Shown piece by piece: positions 26,164 through 34,333 of a DNA stretch of 64,000 bases; the stretch's first letter is position 1, and each line of letters begins with the position of its first letter. The notes beneath the pieces are model-generated. The model searched no databases, was not told where the DNA came from, and saw only the letters and a program-made list of their open reading frames with translations. The position numbers and the translations under genes were made by a program. Origin of the DNA: CAYQDB01 sp964416195 (lineage in GTDB: Bacteria; Zixibacteria; MSB-5A5; GN15; FEB-12); contig CAYQDB010000010.1 of NCBI GenBank assembly GCA_964416195.1, positions 1 through 64,000 of the forward strand, in the 5' to 3' direction.

Positions 26164-27783
26164 ATGCTTCACATCAAGGCCTATTTATGGAAGCTCAGAG
26201 CAGCCTTGAGTGGTAAGAAAATGCAGGACGGCAGCGATGCTTCCCAGCACTCCGAAGTTGCTATCCATCCCAGGACAACTTTCAAATTCGGTCGTCATCT
26301 ATCTTTCTGTGTTGATGACAACTCGGTTCAGATGGCGGCTGTTTCCCACTTCGGTTGGCGAAAACGAATCCTGAACATAAGAAAAGTTTACATCCCAAAC
26401 AAACTGACCGAAACATCGGCTCGCAGTGATTTCATCGGTCAGACAATCGATGAGTTTCTTTCCGAATTCGGTCAACAGCGAACACAAGTTTCAGTAGCAA
26501 TATCGGGCAAAGAAACGGCCTTTCGCATGTTTTTCATGCCGGTGCTGAAGAAATCCGAGCTTGATTCAGCCGTGGCCTTTGAAGCACAAAAACAGGTCCC
26601 GTTTCCGTTGGAAGACTGCATCTTCGATTACCGACCGGTTTACAGAGTGCTCAGTGGAAAACAGGCACGATATAAAATAGCGCTGCAAGCCTCCACCAGG
26701 CGCCTGGTAGAAAGCGCCCTGGAACCGTTTCGGCAAAGGAACATCACTGTCTCGTCGGTACATCTCGTTCACGACGTCATCGGCCAACTTCTCAGACATT
26801 TACCTGATTTTCAGGAGAATACCCACTTCACTATCATCGATTTCAATCGCAAAGAATCCGAAATATCCTTTTACCGAGGTTCGAACCTGGAATTCTTCCA
26901 TATCAACCCGACTGGTTCATCATCCTTAGGATCGCAGACTGAGGGGGACAACTTTGAGTACCTTTCTGAGGCGCTGTCAACAGAGATACAGGCTTCGCTG
27001 GACTATTACACTGGCCAGTACCCCAGAAGCTCCACAGATAGGATCTTCGTCTATGGTGACCTGTCCTACAGCAACGAGCTTCTGGAGTTTCTAAACGGAC
27101 ATACCGAACTGGAATTTGTGCGGTTGCCGACAGAACGGTTGGATTTTGTGACAAATCAAAAAAGTCCTTTTGTGGAGGCATTACCAGTCTGTTTGCCGGT
27201 TCTGGCGTCGTCTGCGTGCAACGCCCACATGGCCAACCTTCTCCCCGTGGCAGACCGGCTGAAACTGGTCACAAGAAAAATCGACAGACTCGCGCAGACG
27301 TCTCTGATTCTGCTGGCTGTTATGCTGATAGTCGGCTGGGCAATAATGAAACAGGACACTGTTATCGCACATGACAACCTCGCAGGACTGACCAGACAGG
27401 TGGACGGTTTCAAAAATTCTGAGGGGTACCATACCTATAACATGTTGAAACGAGAGATCACCGACTACCGTAGCTATATCGAAAAAGTGAAGAAACTACC
27501 GAGTTATCTCAGTCTTGATTTCAAAGAACTATCGCTTTTGACACCATCCTCGATAAGGCTGTTCGACTTAGCCTACGAACCGGAACATCCCGAAAAGAAT
27601 TTCACGATTCAAGGAGTAGTCACTTCAAAAGATATTCCTCCGGAAATACTTTTGGCCGAATATGTAGAGAACTTGAGTAGTTCACCCTTTTTCGAGAACG
27701 TCACTCTAACGAGACATATCAAAAAGCATATCACCGATGGCTTCGAAATTGAATTTCAGATTGATATGCGAGGGATCGTATGA
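26164..27783 (+). CDS. PilM-PilN (GspL-like) fusion protein
   Basis: The 540-residue protein starts at the ATG at 26164 (GAGGG upstream); the open frame runs further 5' but inside the pilin gene. About the first 350 residues are PilM-like, the actin-fold cytoplasmic part ('DSAVAFEAQKQVPFPLEDCIFDY', 'EIQASLDYYTG'). A single membrane helix ('TSLILLAVMLIVGWAIM') and a PilN-like periplasmic part with a coiled coil and a ferredoxin-like region ('SLLTPSSIRLFDLAYEP') follow. PilM and PilN are usually separate. Joined, they have the layout of GspL. The nucleotide-binding motif at the N-terminus looks degenerate. It overlaps the next gene by ATGA. Confidence 0.85.
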   Translation: MLHIKAYLWKLRAALSGKKMQDGSDASQHSEVAIHPRTTFKFGRHLSFCVDDNSVQMAAVSHFGWRKRILNIRKVYIPNKLTETSARSDFIGQTIDEFLSEFGQQRTQVSVAISGKETAFRMFFMPVLKKSELDSAVAFEAQKQVPFPLEDCIFDYRPVYRVLSGKQARYKIALQASTRRLVESALEPFRQRNITVSSVHLVHDVIGQLLRHLPDFQENTHFTIIDFNRKESEISFYRGSNLEFFHINPTGSSSLGSQTEGDNFEYLSEALSTEIQASLDYYTGQYPRSSTDRIFVYGDLSYSNELLEFLNGHTELEFVRLPTERLDFVTNQKSPFVEALPVCLPVLASSACNAHMANLLPVADRLKLVTRKIDRLAQTSLILLAVMLIVGWAIMKQDTVIAHDNLAGLTRQVDGFKNSEGYHTYNMLKREITDYRSYIEKVKKLPSYLSLDFKELSLLTPSSIRLFDLAYEPEHPEKNFTIQGVVTSKDIPPEILLAEYVENLSSSPFFENVTLTRHIKKHITDGFEIEFQIDMRGIV

Positions 27784-28343
27784 AGGCCCGGCTTATATCA
27801 TACGCAGTAGCTGCATCGGCGTTAGCGGGGCTGTGGTTTTTTTTACTGTTTACTCCCTTGCACAAAGAGCGGGCAAGTATTGCCGTTCAGACCGAAGAAG
27901 CCCGTCAGCAGCTCGATGATTTCAAGAGAATAATGAGCGAGTTGCCCAGAATCCTGAAAATGCAAAAAAGCCTTGAGGCACAGAGAAGCACGCTGAATTC
28001 CAGACTGTATGCCAAGGAGGACATTCTCAGACTTTTCCGGCAGCTATATCAGCAAGCAGAAAGCAAAAATGTAGCGATCACTGAAATAAGTCCCCCAATA
28101 GAGGAACTGCTCTATTTGAACAGTATCATCCCCGATTCCAATCAAGCCCAGTTTCTAAATATCACCCTGAAACTGGAGGGAGGGTACATCGATTTTGGCC
28201 GCCTCGTGAGCGTGGTGGAACAGTCTGACTACTTCCGAGGAATAAACGGCTGTAGGATAAGCGGCGCCAAGACCGGAGATGGAGACATACAATTCCTGCT
28301 TAACTTCAATGCCCTGCTTGGCTGTTCGAAGGAGAAGGCATGA
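27780..28343 (+). CDS. pilO: PilO/GspM-like inner-membrane assembly protein
   Basis: The 187-residue protein has an N-terminal membrane helix ('VAASALAGLWFFLLFTPL'), a coiled coil (about 35-80) and a small alpha/beta periplasmic domain ending 'DIQFLLNFNALLG'. Order and architecture match PilO, the partner of PilN. It overlaps its neighbours on both sides by four bases (ATGA). Sequence conservation in this family is low, so the call rests on position and layout. Confidence 0.78.
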   Translation: MKARLISYAVAASALAGLWFFLLFTPLHKERASIAVQTEEARQQLDDFKRIMSELPRILKMQKSLEAQRSTLNSRLYAKEDILRLFRQLYQQAESKNVAITEISPPIEELLYLNSIIPDSNQAQFLNITLKLEGGYIDFGRLVSVVEQSDYFRGINGCRISGAKTGDGDIQFLLNFNALLGCSKEKA

Positions 28344-28774
28344 GCGGCAAAACTCGAAAGACGATCATCTACCTGGCGCTTCCGTTGGCAATCATCTGGG
28401 GCGTGTTCAACTTCTCAGGCAAGCGCAGCAAAAAAGTCGACCCCGAAGCCCCAACGACGCTACAGCCTCTGAGCCAAATCTCCGCCGTACAATCATCCGG
28501 CGACATGATCCACATTAAGGAGAAAGCCCGCGCCTCTTGGGGAGCCGACCCTTTCCGAGCGCGCAAACCAGTTAAGGCAAGCTCTCCCAGCGAGCCGACA
28601 TGGAATCTTTCAGGAATAGTATACAACAGCCAAACGCCACTGGCGATAATAAACAACAGACCGGTTCGGGCAGGCGATGTGGTCAATAATGCCACGGTAG
28701 TGTCGATAAAGGCAAAAACGGTCACTCTTGAACGTGATGGGACGCGTTGGACGCTAACAGTTACAAAAGGGTAG
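28340..28774 (+). CDS. PilP/GspC-like periplasmic linker protein
   Basis: The 144-residue protein has an N-terminal membrane segment (about 10-24), a Pro-rich linker and a C-terminal HR/PilP beta domain: 'WNLSGIVYNSQTPLAIINNRPVRAGD' followed by 'VVSIKAKTVTLERDGTRWTLTV'. This domain docks on the secretin N0 region and links inner- and outer-membrane parts. It lies between the PilO-like gene and the secretin gene, as expected. Confidence 0.82.
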   Translation: MSGKTRKTIIYLALPLAIIWGVFNFSGKRSKKVDPEAPTTLQPLSQISAVQSSGDMIHIKEKARASWGADPFRARKPVKASSPSEPTWNLSGIVYNSQTPLAIINNRPVRAGDVVNNATVVSIKAKTVTLERDGTRWTLTVTKG

Positions 28775-28781
28775 AGACAAT

Positions 28782-30068
28782 ATGAAAGCCAAGACTCTTG
28801 CGACATACTTGCTTCTCACACTGTTTTCTCTCACCACTTCCGCCAATACTTCCAAACTCAACAATGCAGAAAAGATCTCGCTGGAACTTGAATCGGTGCC
28901 CATAACCATGGTGCTGCAAATGATCGCCCAACAGAATAATCTCAACCTCGTGGTTTCCGGGGAAGTCGTCGGCGAAGTGACGTTGCGCCTAGACCAGGTT
29001 GATATTCCTACCGCTCTAAAGGCTATCCTGTGGCCTCAAGGCTACAATTACTACATCACCAATGACGTCATCGTGGTAAAGTCAACCAGCACAGAGGTGA
29101 CTGAGGAGCTGGTCTCCAAGGTGGTGACACTCAAGTATATAGAGCCAGTAACAGCTAAAAAGGCTCTTGAGTCGCGCTGTTCGCCCAAAGGGCAAATAGT
29201 CATCTTGGATCAGAGCGTTGGTGGCAAGGGCTCATCTGAAGGCTATCGGGCCAACAGTCTCCTCATAACTGATTTCCCCTCAGAGGTAACCGCGATAATG
29301 GCCTTGATTGATGACATTGACAAGCCGGAGAGACTGATTTCCATCGAAGTCAAGATTATCGAAAGCAAGGTTGACAGCAAATCCAAACTGGGGTTTTCCT
29401 GGCCGACAAGCATACAGACCACCCTTGGCGGAACTGATGATGAAGACAGCACATCCTCTGGCTCTTCTTCGATAGGCAACAATGCGGGCAGATTAGACCT
29501 CAATACGCAGAACTGGACGTGGGGAACCCTGTCGGTAGGCCAGCTCCAGACAGTTCTCGACCTACTCAACCAGAGCGGAAACAGCAAACTGCTTTCCGAC
29601 CCCCATATAACCACCCTGGAAAACCATGAAGCGGAGATCAAAGTTGAGACGATTGTGCCAATTGCAACCATCAACCGCTTTACTGAAGGCGCCGGCGTTC
29701 AGGACATCGTTACCTTCCAGGACGAAGAAGTGGGAATTTCTCTTAAAGTAACGCCGCGGATAACCGGTGACAGGAAGATAACCATGGACGTCTTCCCGAA
29801 AGTAGAGGATATTATCGGCTTTTCCGGGCCGCCTGAGAACCAAAAGCCGATTACGACCTCCCGATCTATCAGGACAAGGATAACGGTCGCCGACGGAGAG
29901 ACCGTCGCTTTAGGTGGTCTCCTAAAAGAAAATGAAATTGTTCAGGAACAAAAGCTTCCCCTGCTCGGGTCAATACCGCTTTTAGGAAAACTGCTATTCA
30001 CAAACAAATCAAAAGAGAAGACAACCACCGATTTAATAATCTTGATCACACCCCACATAGTTCAGTAA
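28782..30068 (+). CDS. Secretin, PilQ/GspD family outer-membrane channel
   Basis: The 428-residue protein has a signal peptide (1-about 21), an STN/N0-like domain (about 30-85: 'ISLELESVPITMVLQMIAQQNNLNLVVSG') and one ring-building domain ('VTLKYIEPVTAKKAL'). The secretin core ends with the signature 'VALGGLLKENEIVQEQKLPLLGSIPLLGKLLF' and 'TDLIILITPHIV'. At 428 residues it is short for a GspD or PilQ (usually above 600), with fewer N-domains. It forms the exit pore for the filament or secreted protein. Its stop is six bases from the stop of the facing gene. Confidence 0.95.
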   Translation: MKAKTLATYLLLTLFSLTTSANTSKLNNAEKISLELESVPITMVLQMIAQQNNLNLVVSGEVVGEVTLRLDQVDIPTALKAILWPQGYNYYITNDVIVVKSTSTEVTEELVSKVVTLKYIEPVTAKKALESRCSPKGQIVILDQSVGGKGSSEGYRANSLLITDFPSEVTAIMALIDDIDKPERLISIEVKIIESKVDSKSKLGFSWPTSIQTTLGGTDDEDSTSSGSSSIGNNAGRLDLNTQNWTWGTLSVGQLQTVLDLLNQSGNSKLLSDPHITTLENHEAEIKVETIVPIATINRFTEGAGVQDIVTFQDEEVGISLKVTPRITGDRKITMDVFPKVEDIIGFSGPPENQKPITTSRSIRTRITVADGETVALGGLLKENEIVQEQKLPLLGSIPLLGKLLFTNKSKEKTTTDLIILITPHIVQ

Positions 30069-30074
30069 TTACGA

Positions 30075-30515
30075 CTATGATAGCATCCAGCGTCTCGATC
30101 GGCTGAACAGCAACTGCAAGGTAAAAACAATCAATACCAGGTCAAACGACAAGGATTTCCAGGCTGACCCCGTGGCACCCTTAGCCGCCTTGAAACACCC
30201 ACAGTCAATATCGATCCCTTTGACTATTGTCGCGCTCAAAGCAAAAATGAATATCACCGTCATAGCATTGGCCAGAACAACCGCTCCATTGTAGAATACT
30301 CCCAGAATTAGCGCCAGGCCACACAATAACTCGACCCACGGCAAGATCAGCGCCATAAGGTTTATCAGGTCTCCTGGAACAAGATGATAATACCAGATGG
30401 ATTTAGCAAAGGCACCGGGATCCACGATTTTATACAGTGAGGCATAGATAAAGGTTGCTCCCACGCCCACCCGAACGATCAATGTCAGCAGGTCGTTGTC
30501 AATCACTCGCCGCAC
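30075..30515 (-). CDS. MauE/DoxX family redox-associated membrane protein
   Basis: The 146-residue protein has four hydrophobic helices with 'GVGATFIYASLYKIVDPGAFA' at the start and the hallmark 'IDCGCFKAA' Cys pair near residue 105, which marks the MauE/DoxX branch linked to thiol-disulfide exchange. The GTG start overlaps the rhodanese gene upstream by 13 bases. The pairing with a rhodanese suggests a joint role in sulfur or thiol redox chemistry at the membrane, though the partner is not proven. Confidence 0.85.
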   Translation of the reverse strand: MRRVIDNDLLTLIVRVGVGATFIYASLYKIVDPGAFAKSIWYYHLVPGDLINLMALILPWVELLCGLALILGVFYNGAVVLANAMTVIFIFALSATIVKGIDIDCGCFKAAKGATGSAWKSLSFDLVLIVFTLQLLFSRSRRWMLS

Positions 30516-31018
30516 ACACGTTTCCTCTCAATCGGTAACCCGGACTTCTCCCATTCCCTCGAGCCGCCGAAGAATATCAAAACTTTGGTATACCCGAACG
30601 CTTGAAGATTCCTGGCCAGATGGAGCGACAGGTCACACTCCTCCCCGGAACAGTAAGTGATAATGGGACAATCTTTGGGAACGCCGCAAAGGATGGAGTC
30701 AAAATATTTACCCAAATCCTCATCGGGAAGATAATCAAAGGGAATATTGATAGACCCCAGAATAGTACCGCATTCAAATTCTGCCGGCTCTCGGCAATCG
30801 ATGAAGACGGCTCCGCCGGAAATAAACTCAAGCTGGGCGACATCAACAGCAATGAAGGGTGGGTCTCCCAGAGCGGCATTAGGTGGAACGATCGGGTCGC
30901 TGCCAGAAGATATGGTACGATATTTGCCGATATAGGCAATTCTGTTCGGCAACACAAAGTTAAACCCCAAGCCCAGAATTGCCGCCAGTAACAATATCGT
31001 CGCAACCTGCCTGATCAT
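30503..31018 (-). CDS. Membrane-anchored rhodanese-domain protein
   Basis: The 171-residue protein has an N-terminal membrane anchor (about 5-22) and a single rhodanese domain: 'FIDCREPAEFECGTILGSINIP', with the active loop CSGEECD and catalytic Cys123. The extra acidic residues in the loop suggest a single-domain periplasmic sulfurtransferase rather than a phosphatase. The downstream MauE/DoxX gene overlaps its 3' end. Confidence 0.9.
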   Translation of the reverse strand: MIRQVATILLLAAILGLGFNFVLPNRIAYIGKYRTISSGSDPIVPPNAALGDPPFIAVDVAQLEFISGGAVFIDCREPAEFECGTILGSINIPFDYLPDEDLGKYFDSILCGVPKDCPIITYCSGEECDLSLHLARNLQAFGYTKVLIFFGGSREWEKSGLPIERKRVCGE

Positions 31019-31283
31019 CCCAAATCCGATACGACTTCCTCGATCTCTCTGTTATACCCAGCGAAAAAGCAAAATGTTTGGGGAAATTCAGTCCGGCCCT
31101 CTTGCGCTTAGCTAGCCCGCCGACCACAAATCGCCTTTCAGGCTATCAAACCCGGACAGAGTTGACTCCTAATACATAAAAGCGTCATATAACCAGTCAT
31201 CAGAGCACTAAAAAAGCAATTTATCGGGAAAGTGTCAAGGCCAATGTGCTGCTGGAAAGCAAAACCGCTGGTTAATCTTTCTT

Positions 31284-31305
31284 TCTCGAGAGCTATCTCT
31301 CGAGA
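31284..31305. repeat. Perfect hairpin TCTCGAGAG-CTAT-CTCTCGAGA
   Basis: There are nine-base arms and a four-base loop. Only three T bases follow on the plus strand, so it is a weak terminator candidate. It sits 97 bases from the larger palindrome at 31402. Confidence 0.4.
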
Positions 31306-31395
31306 TTTATGCCTGCTGAAATAGAGAGCGCTCGTGACACTATGATTTAGAGAAACAGCCTCCTGCTGTACCAGATATCCATAGAGCGCCATTCG

Positions 31396-31431
31396 ACAAA
31401 AAACGGGACTCACAATATTGTGAGTCCCGTT
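31396..31431 (-). terminator. Rho-independent terminator from a perfect 30-base palindrome
   Basis: AACGGGACTCACAAT followed directly by its exact reverse complement (31402-31431) gives a 15-bp self-complementary arm. On the minus strand it is followed by a T run (TTTTTT), so it terminates leftward transcripts. The nearest leftward genes end at 31887, which leaves a 455-base untranslated tail. Confidence 0.75.
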
Positions 31432-31886
31432 CAAACGTTTAGTTCGCTCTTGGGAAATCTCTTGTCGGAACAAGTCCGTTTCACCATTCAAATGGAGCGA
31501 CTCTGCTGAATCCTCGCGCTATGGCTTGACGGAATCAGTTCGTATCTCCCCCTCAGAATCTTGCCCACTACTACCGAAAACCTTCTGGGATTGAGCCCTT
31601 GTAAACTGTATGGATGCCAGCACTCCTTCTCTCCCTTAAGGGCAAACTTTCTTCTGGGTTCTCTCTTTGGCACGACACTACTCCTTGCATTCCGGTTCCC
31701 CCCCCTCAAACCTGCGCAGCAGGTATTGCAGTCCCGTGAGACAGGTGAGGAAACAGGCGCGTCTCGTTCCTTGAGATATCACCTCCTTACAGAGCTTATT
31801 ACATTTCAGCGCGTGAGACAACAGTGGGTACGGCTGAGTACGTTGCTTACAGTTGTCCTCTCATATAATAGCCATTTGACATACAG

Positions 31887-32204
31887 TTATGTTACCAGCA
31901 ACCTGTGCAACTTCCTGATGGCTCTATGCTTATAGATATTGACAACCTGTTGCTTAACGCCAAGAATTCGGGCTATTTCCCTCTCCTTTTTGCCGGATAG
32001 GTAGTAGTTCATAACCTGTTTCTGGCGAGGAGATAGAGAGTGATTGATGTGCCATTTAAGGCGGTTGCGTAACTTGTCTAAAACAGAACTGAGTCGACTT
32101 TCACCATTGGCGTTATGGTACGCCGACTGCTCATTGGCAAACGACTCAAGAAAAAGCTTGTCAACCAATACCTCGGCAAACTCAAATTCTTTATGGGGAG
32201 CCAT
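31887..32204 (-). CDS. Small HTH protein, sigma-70 region 4/LuxR-like
   Basis: The 105-residue protein has a C-terminal helix-turn-helix that reads 'LSPRQKQVMNYYLSGKKEREIARILGVKQQVVNIYKHRAIRKLH', closely following sigma factor region 4 and LuxR-type domains. The N-terminal 55 residues are helical and unlike a sigma region 2. It may be a truncated sigma-like factor or a small DNA-binding regulator. The ATG at 32204 is preferred to the TTG just before it. It follows the membrane coiled-coil gene by 14 bases, so the two probably form an operon, a layout that recalls a regulator with its anti-sigma-like partner. Confidence 0.75.
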   Translation of the reverse strand: MAPHKEFEFAEVLVDKLFLESFANEQSAYHNANGESRLSSVLDKLRNRLKWHINHSLSPRQKQVMNYYLSGKKEREIARILGVKQQVVNIYKHRAIRKLHRLLVT

Positions 32205-32218
32205 CAACAGATATGCCT

Positions 32219-32734
32219 TCAGTAATCCAACTTGTTTTCCGTTCTGATCTTGTCGAACTCTTCAAGTGATATCGAAAACTTCCTGGCTGTCTCATCTCTG
32301 ATCTCCGCTAGGGCAACTTTCTTTTCGTATGGCGACAGGTCCTTTGGGAGGTCTCGATATCGCTTTTTGTAATAACCCAATATCTGCTTGTGCCTTAAGA
32401 GACCATCTTCTGTCAAGTGTGCATCCGAGTTGAAATCTACTTTTCGCGAGCCTGTCTTGCTTTCCTCGATGTTGCTCGCTTTTACCAGAGAATCGTACGC
32501 CGAGCGATAGGCAAGCTCCCTCTGCCAGACCAACTTCGCCGCCTCAACTTCTTGTTGTGCAATAGAATCCGCCAGCAAGTTATACCGTTTGTTTAGGCTC
32601 TCAATTTGGTGCGCACTTTCCTGTCGGCCATGCTCGTACGCGACCTGCGTCTGCTCCTTATGCGTGGAAGCACTATAATAGCTCAAAGCAACAATTATCG
32701 CCAAGAAAACAACTGCCAGAACAACCTTTTTCAT
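32219..32734 (-). CDS. Membrane-anchored coiled-coil protein of unknown function
   Basis: The 171-residue protein starts at the ATG at 32734 with AAGGGTGAGGAA upstream. Residues about 4-20 form a membrane helix ('VVLAVVFLAIIVALSYY'), followed by a long charged coiled coil (about 25-85) and a Lys/Glu-rich helical tail. There is no catalytic motif and I do not recognise the family. It is co-oriented with the small HTH gene 14 bases downstream. Confidence 0.65.
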   Translation of the reverse strand: MKKVVLAVVFLAIIVALSYYSASTHKEQTQVAYEHGRQESAHQIESLNKRYNLLADSIAQQEVEAAKLVWQRELAYRSAYDSLVKASNIEESKTGSRKVDFNSDAHLTEDGLLRHKQILGYYKKRYRDLPKDLSPYEKKVALAEIRDETARKFSISLEEFDKIRTENKLDY

Positions 32735-32836
32735 TTCCTCACCCTTCAGAATCTTTGTCAGAATATCGGCAATGATTTGTGGAGTCAAGTTTGAACTTTT
32801 TTCACAGACTATCCACCAGATTCAGCATCAGAATAG

Positions 32837-32927
32837 GGGCCTGTTGAAAAAGTCCAGTTCTCGTCATTGCGAGTCCGCCTCAGGCGGACTCCTCGCTATG
32901 ACGCTTTCTACGTTTTTCAACAGGCCC
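32837..32927. repeat. 91-base MITE/REP-like palindromic element
   Basis: Outer arms GGGCCTGTTGAAAAA / TTTTTCAACAGGCCC pair perfectly. Inside them CGTCATTGCGAG pairs with CTCGCTATGACG, and the core GAGTCCGCC-TCA-GGCGGACTC is a perfect hairpin. The whole element folds as one long stem. The 'CGTCATTGCGAG' string is typical of dispersed repeats in many environmental bacteria. It lies between two leftward genes and could also end transcription. No transposase is seen. Confidence 0.85.
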
Positions 32928-33007
32928 ATAGCATAAGGGCAGAAAATGACTCACCGCTCGGCGCGCCGCCAAGAACGCATACGGATATTCAGCCCACAGA
33001 GAACATG

Positions 33008-33739
33008 CTACTTCCTGATACGAAGCAGCAGAAATATCCACGGGCGCAACATCGACCACCAACCGGAAAACGGCCTGATTTTGGAATAGGCCTTACTATC
33101 CGTCGGATAAACCATTGAGACCGGCACCTCGGCCATACGGTACCCGTGCTTGGCCACTTTGTAGTGAATGTAGTACTCCATCTCATATCGATCCAACCAT
33201 TTCTGGCTCAAATCAATATCAGGTTTGTCAAACAGGTCAAGTCGATATGCCCGAAAACCGCACGTTACATCAGTTCCCTTGAACCCCAGAACAAGATTGA
33301 CCAACCTGGTATAGAGCTTGATCGCAAGATTTCGGAAGATTGGCAAATTAGGGCTTTGGCCGCCCGTCAAGTACCGAGAGCCCTGAACATAATCAGCTTT
33401 GTCTTGCAGGATCGGCTCCACCAAGCAAGGGATTTCTTCCGGCAGCATCTTCCCATTGCCAGCCATAATGACAATGACACTCAAACCCCGATTCCTGCCG
33501 TAGGCGATAGCGCTCCTGATTGAGGTACCGACACCTGAGTTCTGTTCCTGCCGGATAACATGATGCCCTGTCGATTTGAGCCATTCGGACGAATTGTCCG
33601 TGGAACCGTCGTCAATGAAAATCAGATGGTAATCACTGGGAATAGGAAACCGTTTGGCCAGGCGCCTCAGCTTCTCCCCTTCGTTGAAGGTAACAACAGC
33701 AACCAGTATATCCCGATGTGAGATAGGCGACATTGTCAT
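33008..33739 (-). CDS. Family 2 glycosyltransferase
   Basis: The 243-residue protein is a GT-A type, dolichol-phosphate-mannose-synthase-like: 'ILVAVVTFNEGEKL', the Asp-rich 'FIDDGSTDNS', then 'VIVIMAGNGKMLPEEIP', where the usual DGD/DADGQ is replaced by AGNGKM. 'QGSRYLTGG' and 'TDVTCGFRAYRLD' follow. It has no C-terminal membrane helices beyond a hydrophobic end ('MLRPWIFLLLRIRK'). It probably transfers a sugar from a nucleotide to a lipid or polymer in the polysaccharide pathway. It overlaps the acetyltransferase gene by four bases. Confidence 0.88.
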   Translation of the reverse strand: MTMSPISHRDILVAVVTFNEGEKLRRLAKRFPIPSDYHLIFIDDGSTDNSSEWLKSTGHHVIRQEQNSGVGTSIRSAIAYGRNRGLSVIVIMAGNGKMLPEEIPCLVEPILQDKADYVQGSRYLTGGQSPNLPIFRNLAIKLYTRLVNLVLGFKGTDVTCGFRAYRLDLFDKPDIDLSQKWLDRYEMEYYIHYKVAKHGYRMAEVPVSMVYPTDSKAYSKIRPFSGWWSMLRPWIFLLLRIRK

Positions 33740-34332
33740 CGAGGGGTTACACGTCCGTCAATCAAGCTGTATTCACAGCCACAGGCAGTACAGCGGGCGA
33801 AGCGGGGTTCGGCGGTGCTGGCCCCTTCTGCCTGAGAGAAATCCAACCGCTTGGCACACGCACAGACGTAACCGATGAAGGCCGCCGGATTGCCGAACCA
33901 CAGAGTAAAATCGGGAATATCTCTGGTTACGACGGCACCGGCGCCAACGAAGGCAAAACGTCCGACCGTATGACCGGCCACCACCACGGCGCCTGCGCCA
34001 ATAGTGGCGCCTTCTTTAACGAGCGCTCTGTCAACCTTATCGTGGCGGACCTTGCTACGCGCGTAGATGTCATTGGTGAAAACAGCGCCGGGGCCAATAA
34101 AGACGTCGTTCTCTATAACCACTCCGTCCCATACGGAGACACCGTTCTTGATCGTGACACGGTCACCGATAATGACTCCATTTTCCACAAAGCAGTGGTC
34201 GCAGATATTGCAGTCAGCGCCGATCCTGACTCCTTTCTGAACGTTGCAAAAAGCCCAGATACGTGTGCCTGTTCCGATCTGTTCGGTCTCAACTATTGCA
34301 GTGGGATGGGTGGAGTATCCTTTGGCATGCAT
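33736..34332 (-). CDS. Left-handed beta-helix N-acetyltransferase, WbpD/WlbB-like
   Basis: The 198-residue protein starts at the ATG at 34332, one base after the dehydrogenase stop. Hexapeptide repeats ('IGTGTRIWAFCNVQKGVRIGADCNICDH', 'IGPGAVFTND', 'IGAGAVVVAGHTVGRFAFVGAGAVV') form the left-handed helix. Its closest type is the UDP-2-acetamido-3-amino-glucuronate N-acetyltransferase WbpD/WlbB. The C-terminus carries an extra Cys-rich tail ('CACAKRL', 'CTACGCEY') that looks like a small zinc site, as in some relatives. The adjacent dehydrogenase fits the same pathway. Confidence 0.85.
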   Translation of the reverse strand: MHAKGYSTHPTAIVETEQIGTGTRIWAFCNVQKGVRIGADCNICDHCFVENGVIIGDRVTIKNGVSVWDGVVIENDVFIGPGAVFTNDIYARSKVRHDKVDRALVKEGATIGAGAVVVAGHTVGRFAFVGAGAVVTRDIPDFTLWFGNPAAFIGYVCACAKRLDFSQAEGASTAEPRFARCTACGCEYSLIDGRVTPR

Positions 34333-34333
34333 C

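Larger units (their letters stand above)
31019..31886. other. Gene-poor region of about 870 bases
   Basis: No frame here looks like a real protein. It holds two inverted repeats (31284-31305 and 31402-31431, the second a leftward terminator). It also has a strong Shine-Dalgarno-like stretch on the minus strand (TAAGGAGGTGAT, 31778-31789) with no start codon in reach. The part between 31432 and 31886 is probably the long 3' part of the leftward transcript from 32734. Confidence 0.5.

Noticed and set aside
31138..31491. A 117-residue leftward open frame
   Set aside because: It runs through the perfect palindrome at 31402-31431 that acts as a terminator, and its composition does not look like a protein.
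31488..31709. A 73-residue leftward open frame starting with TTG at a run of G
   Set aside because: The start has no sensible ribosome site other than the G run, and there is no domain or conserved feature. It remains a weak possibility.
31778..31789. ATCACCTCCTTA on the plus strand, identical to the 3' end of 16S rRNA
   Set aside because: Only the anti-Shine-Dalgarno stretch matches. The bases on either side do not resemble the 16S 3' end, so it is not an rRNA fragment.
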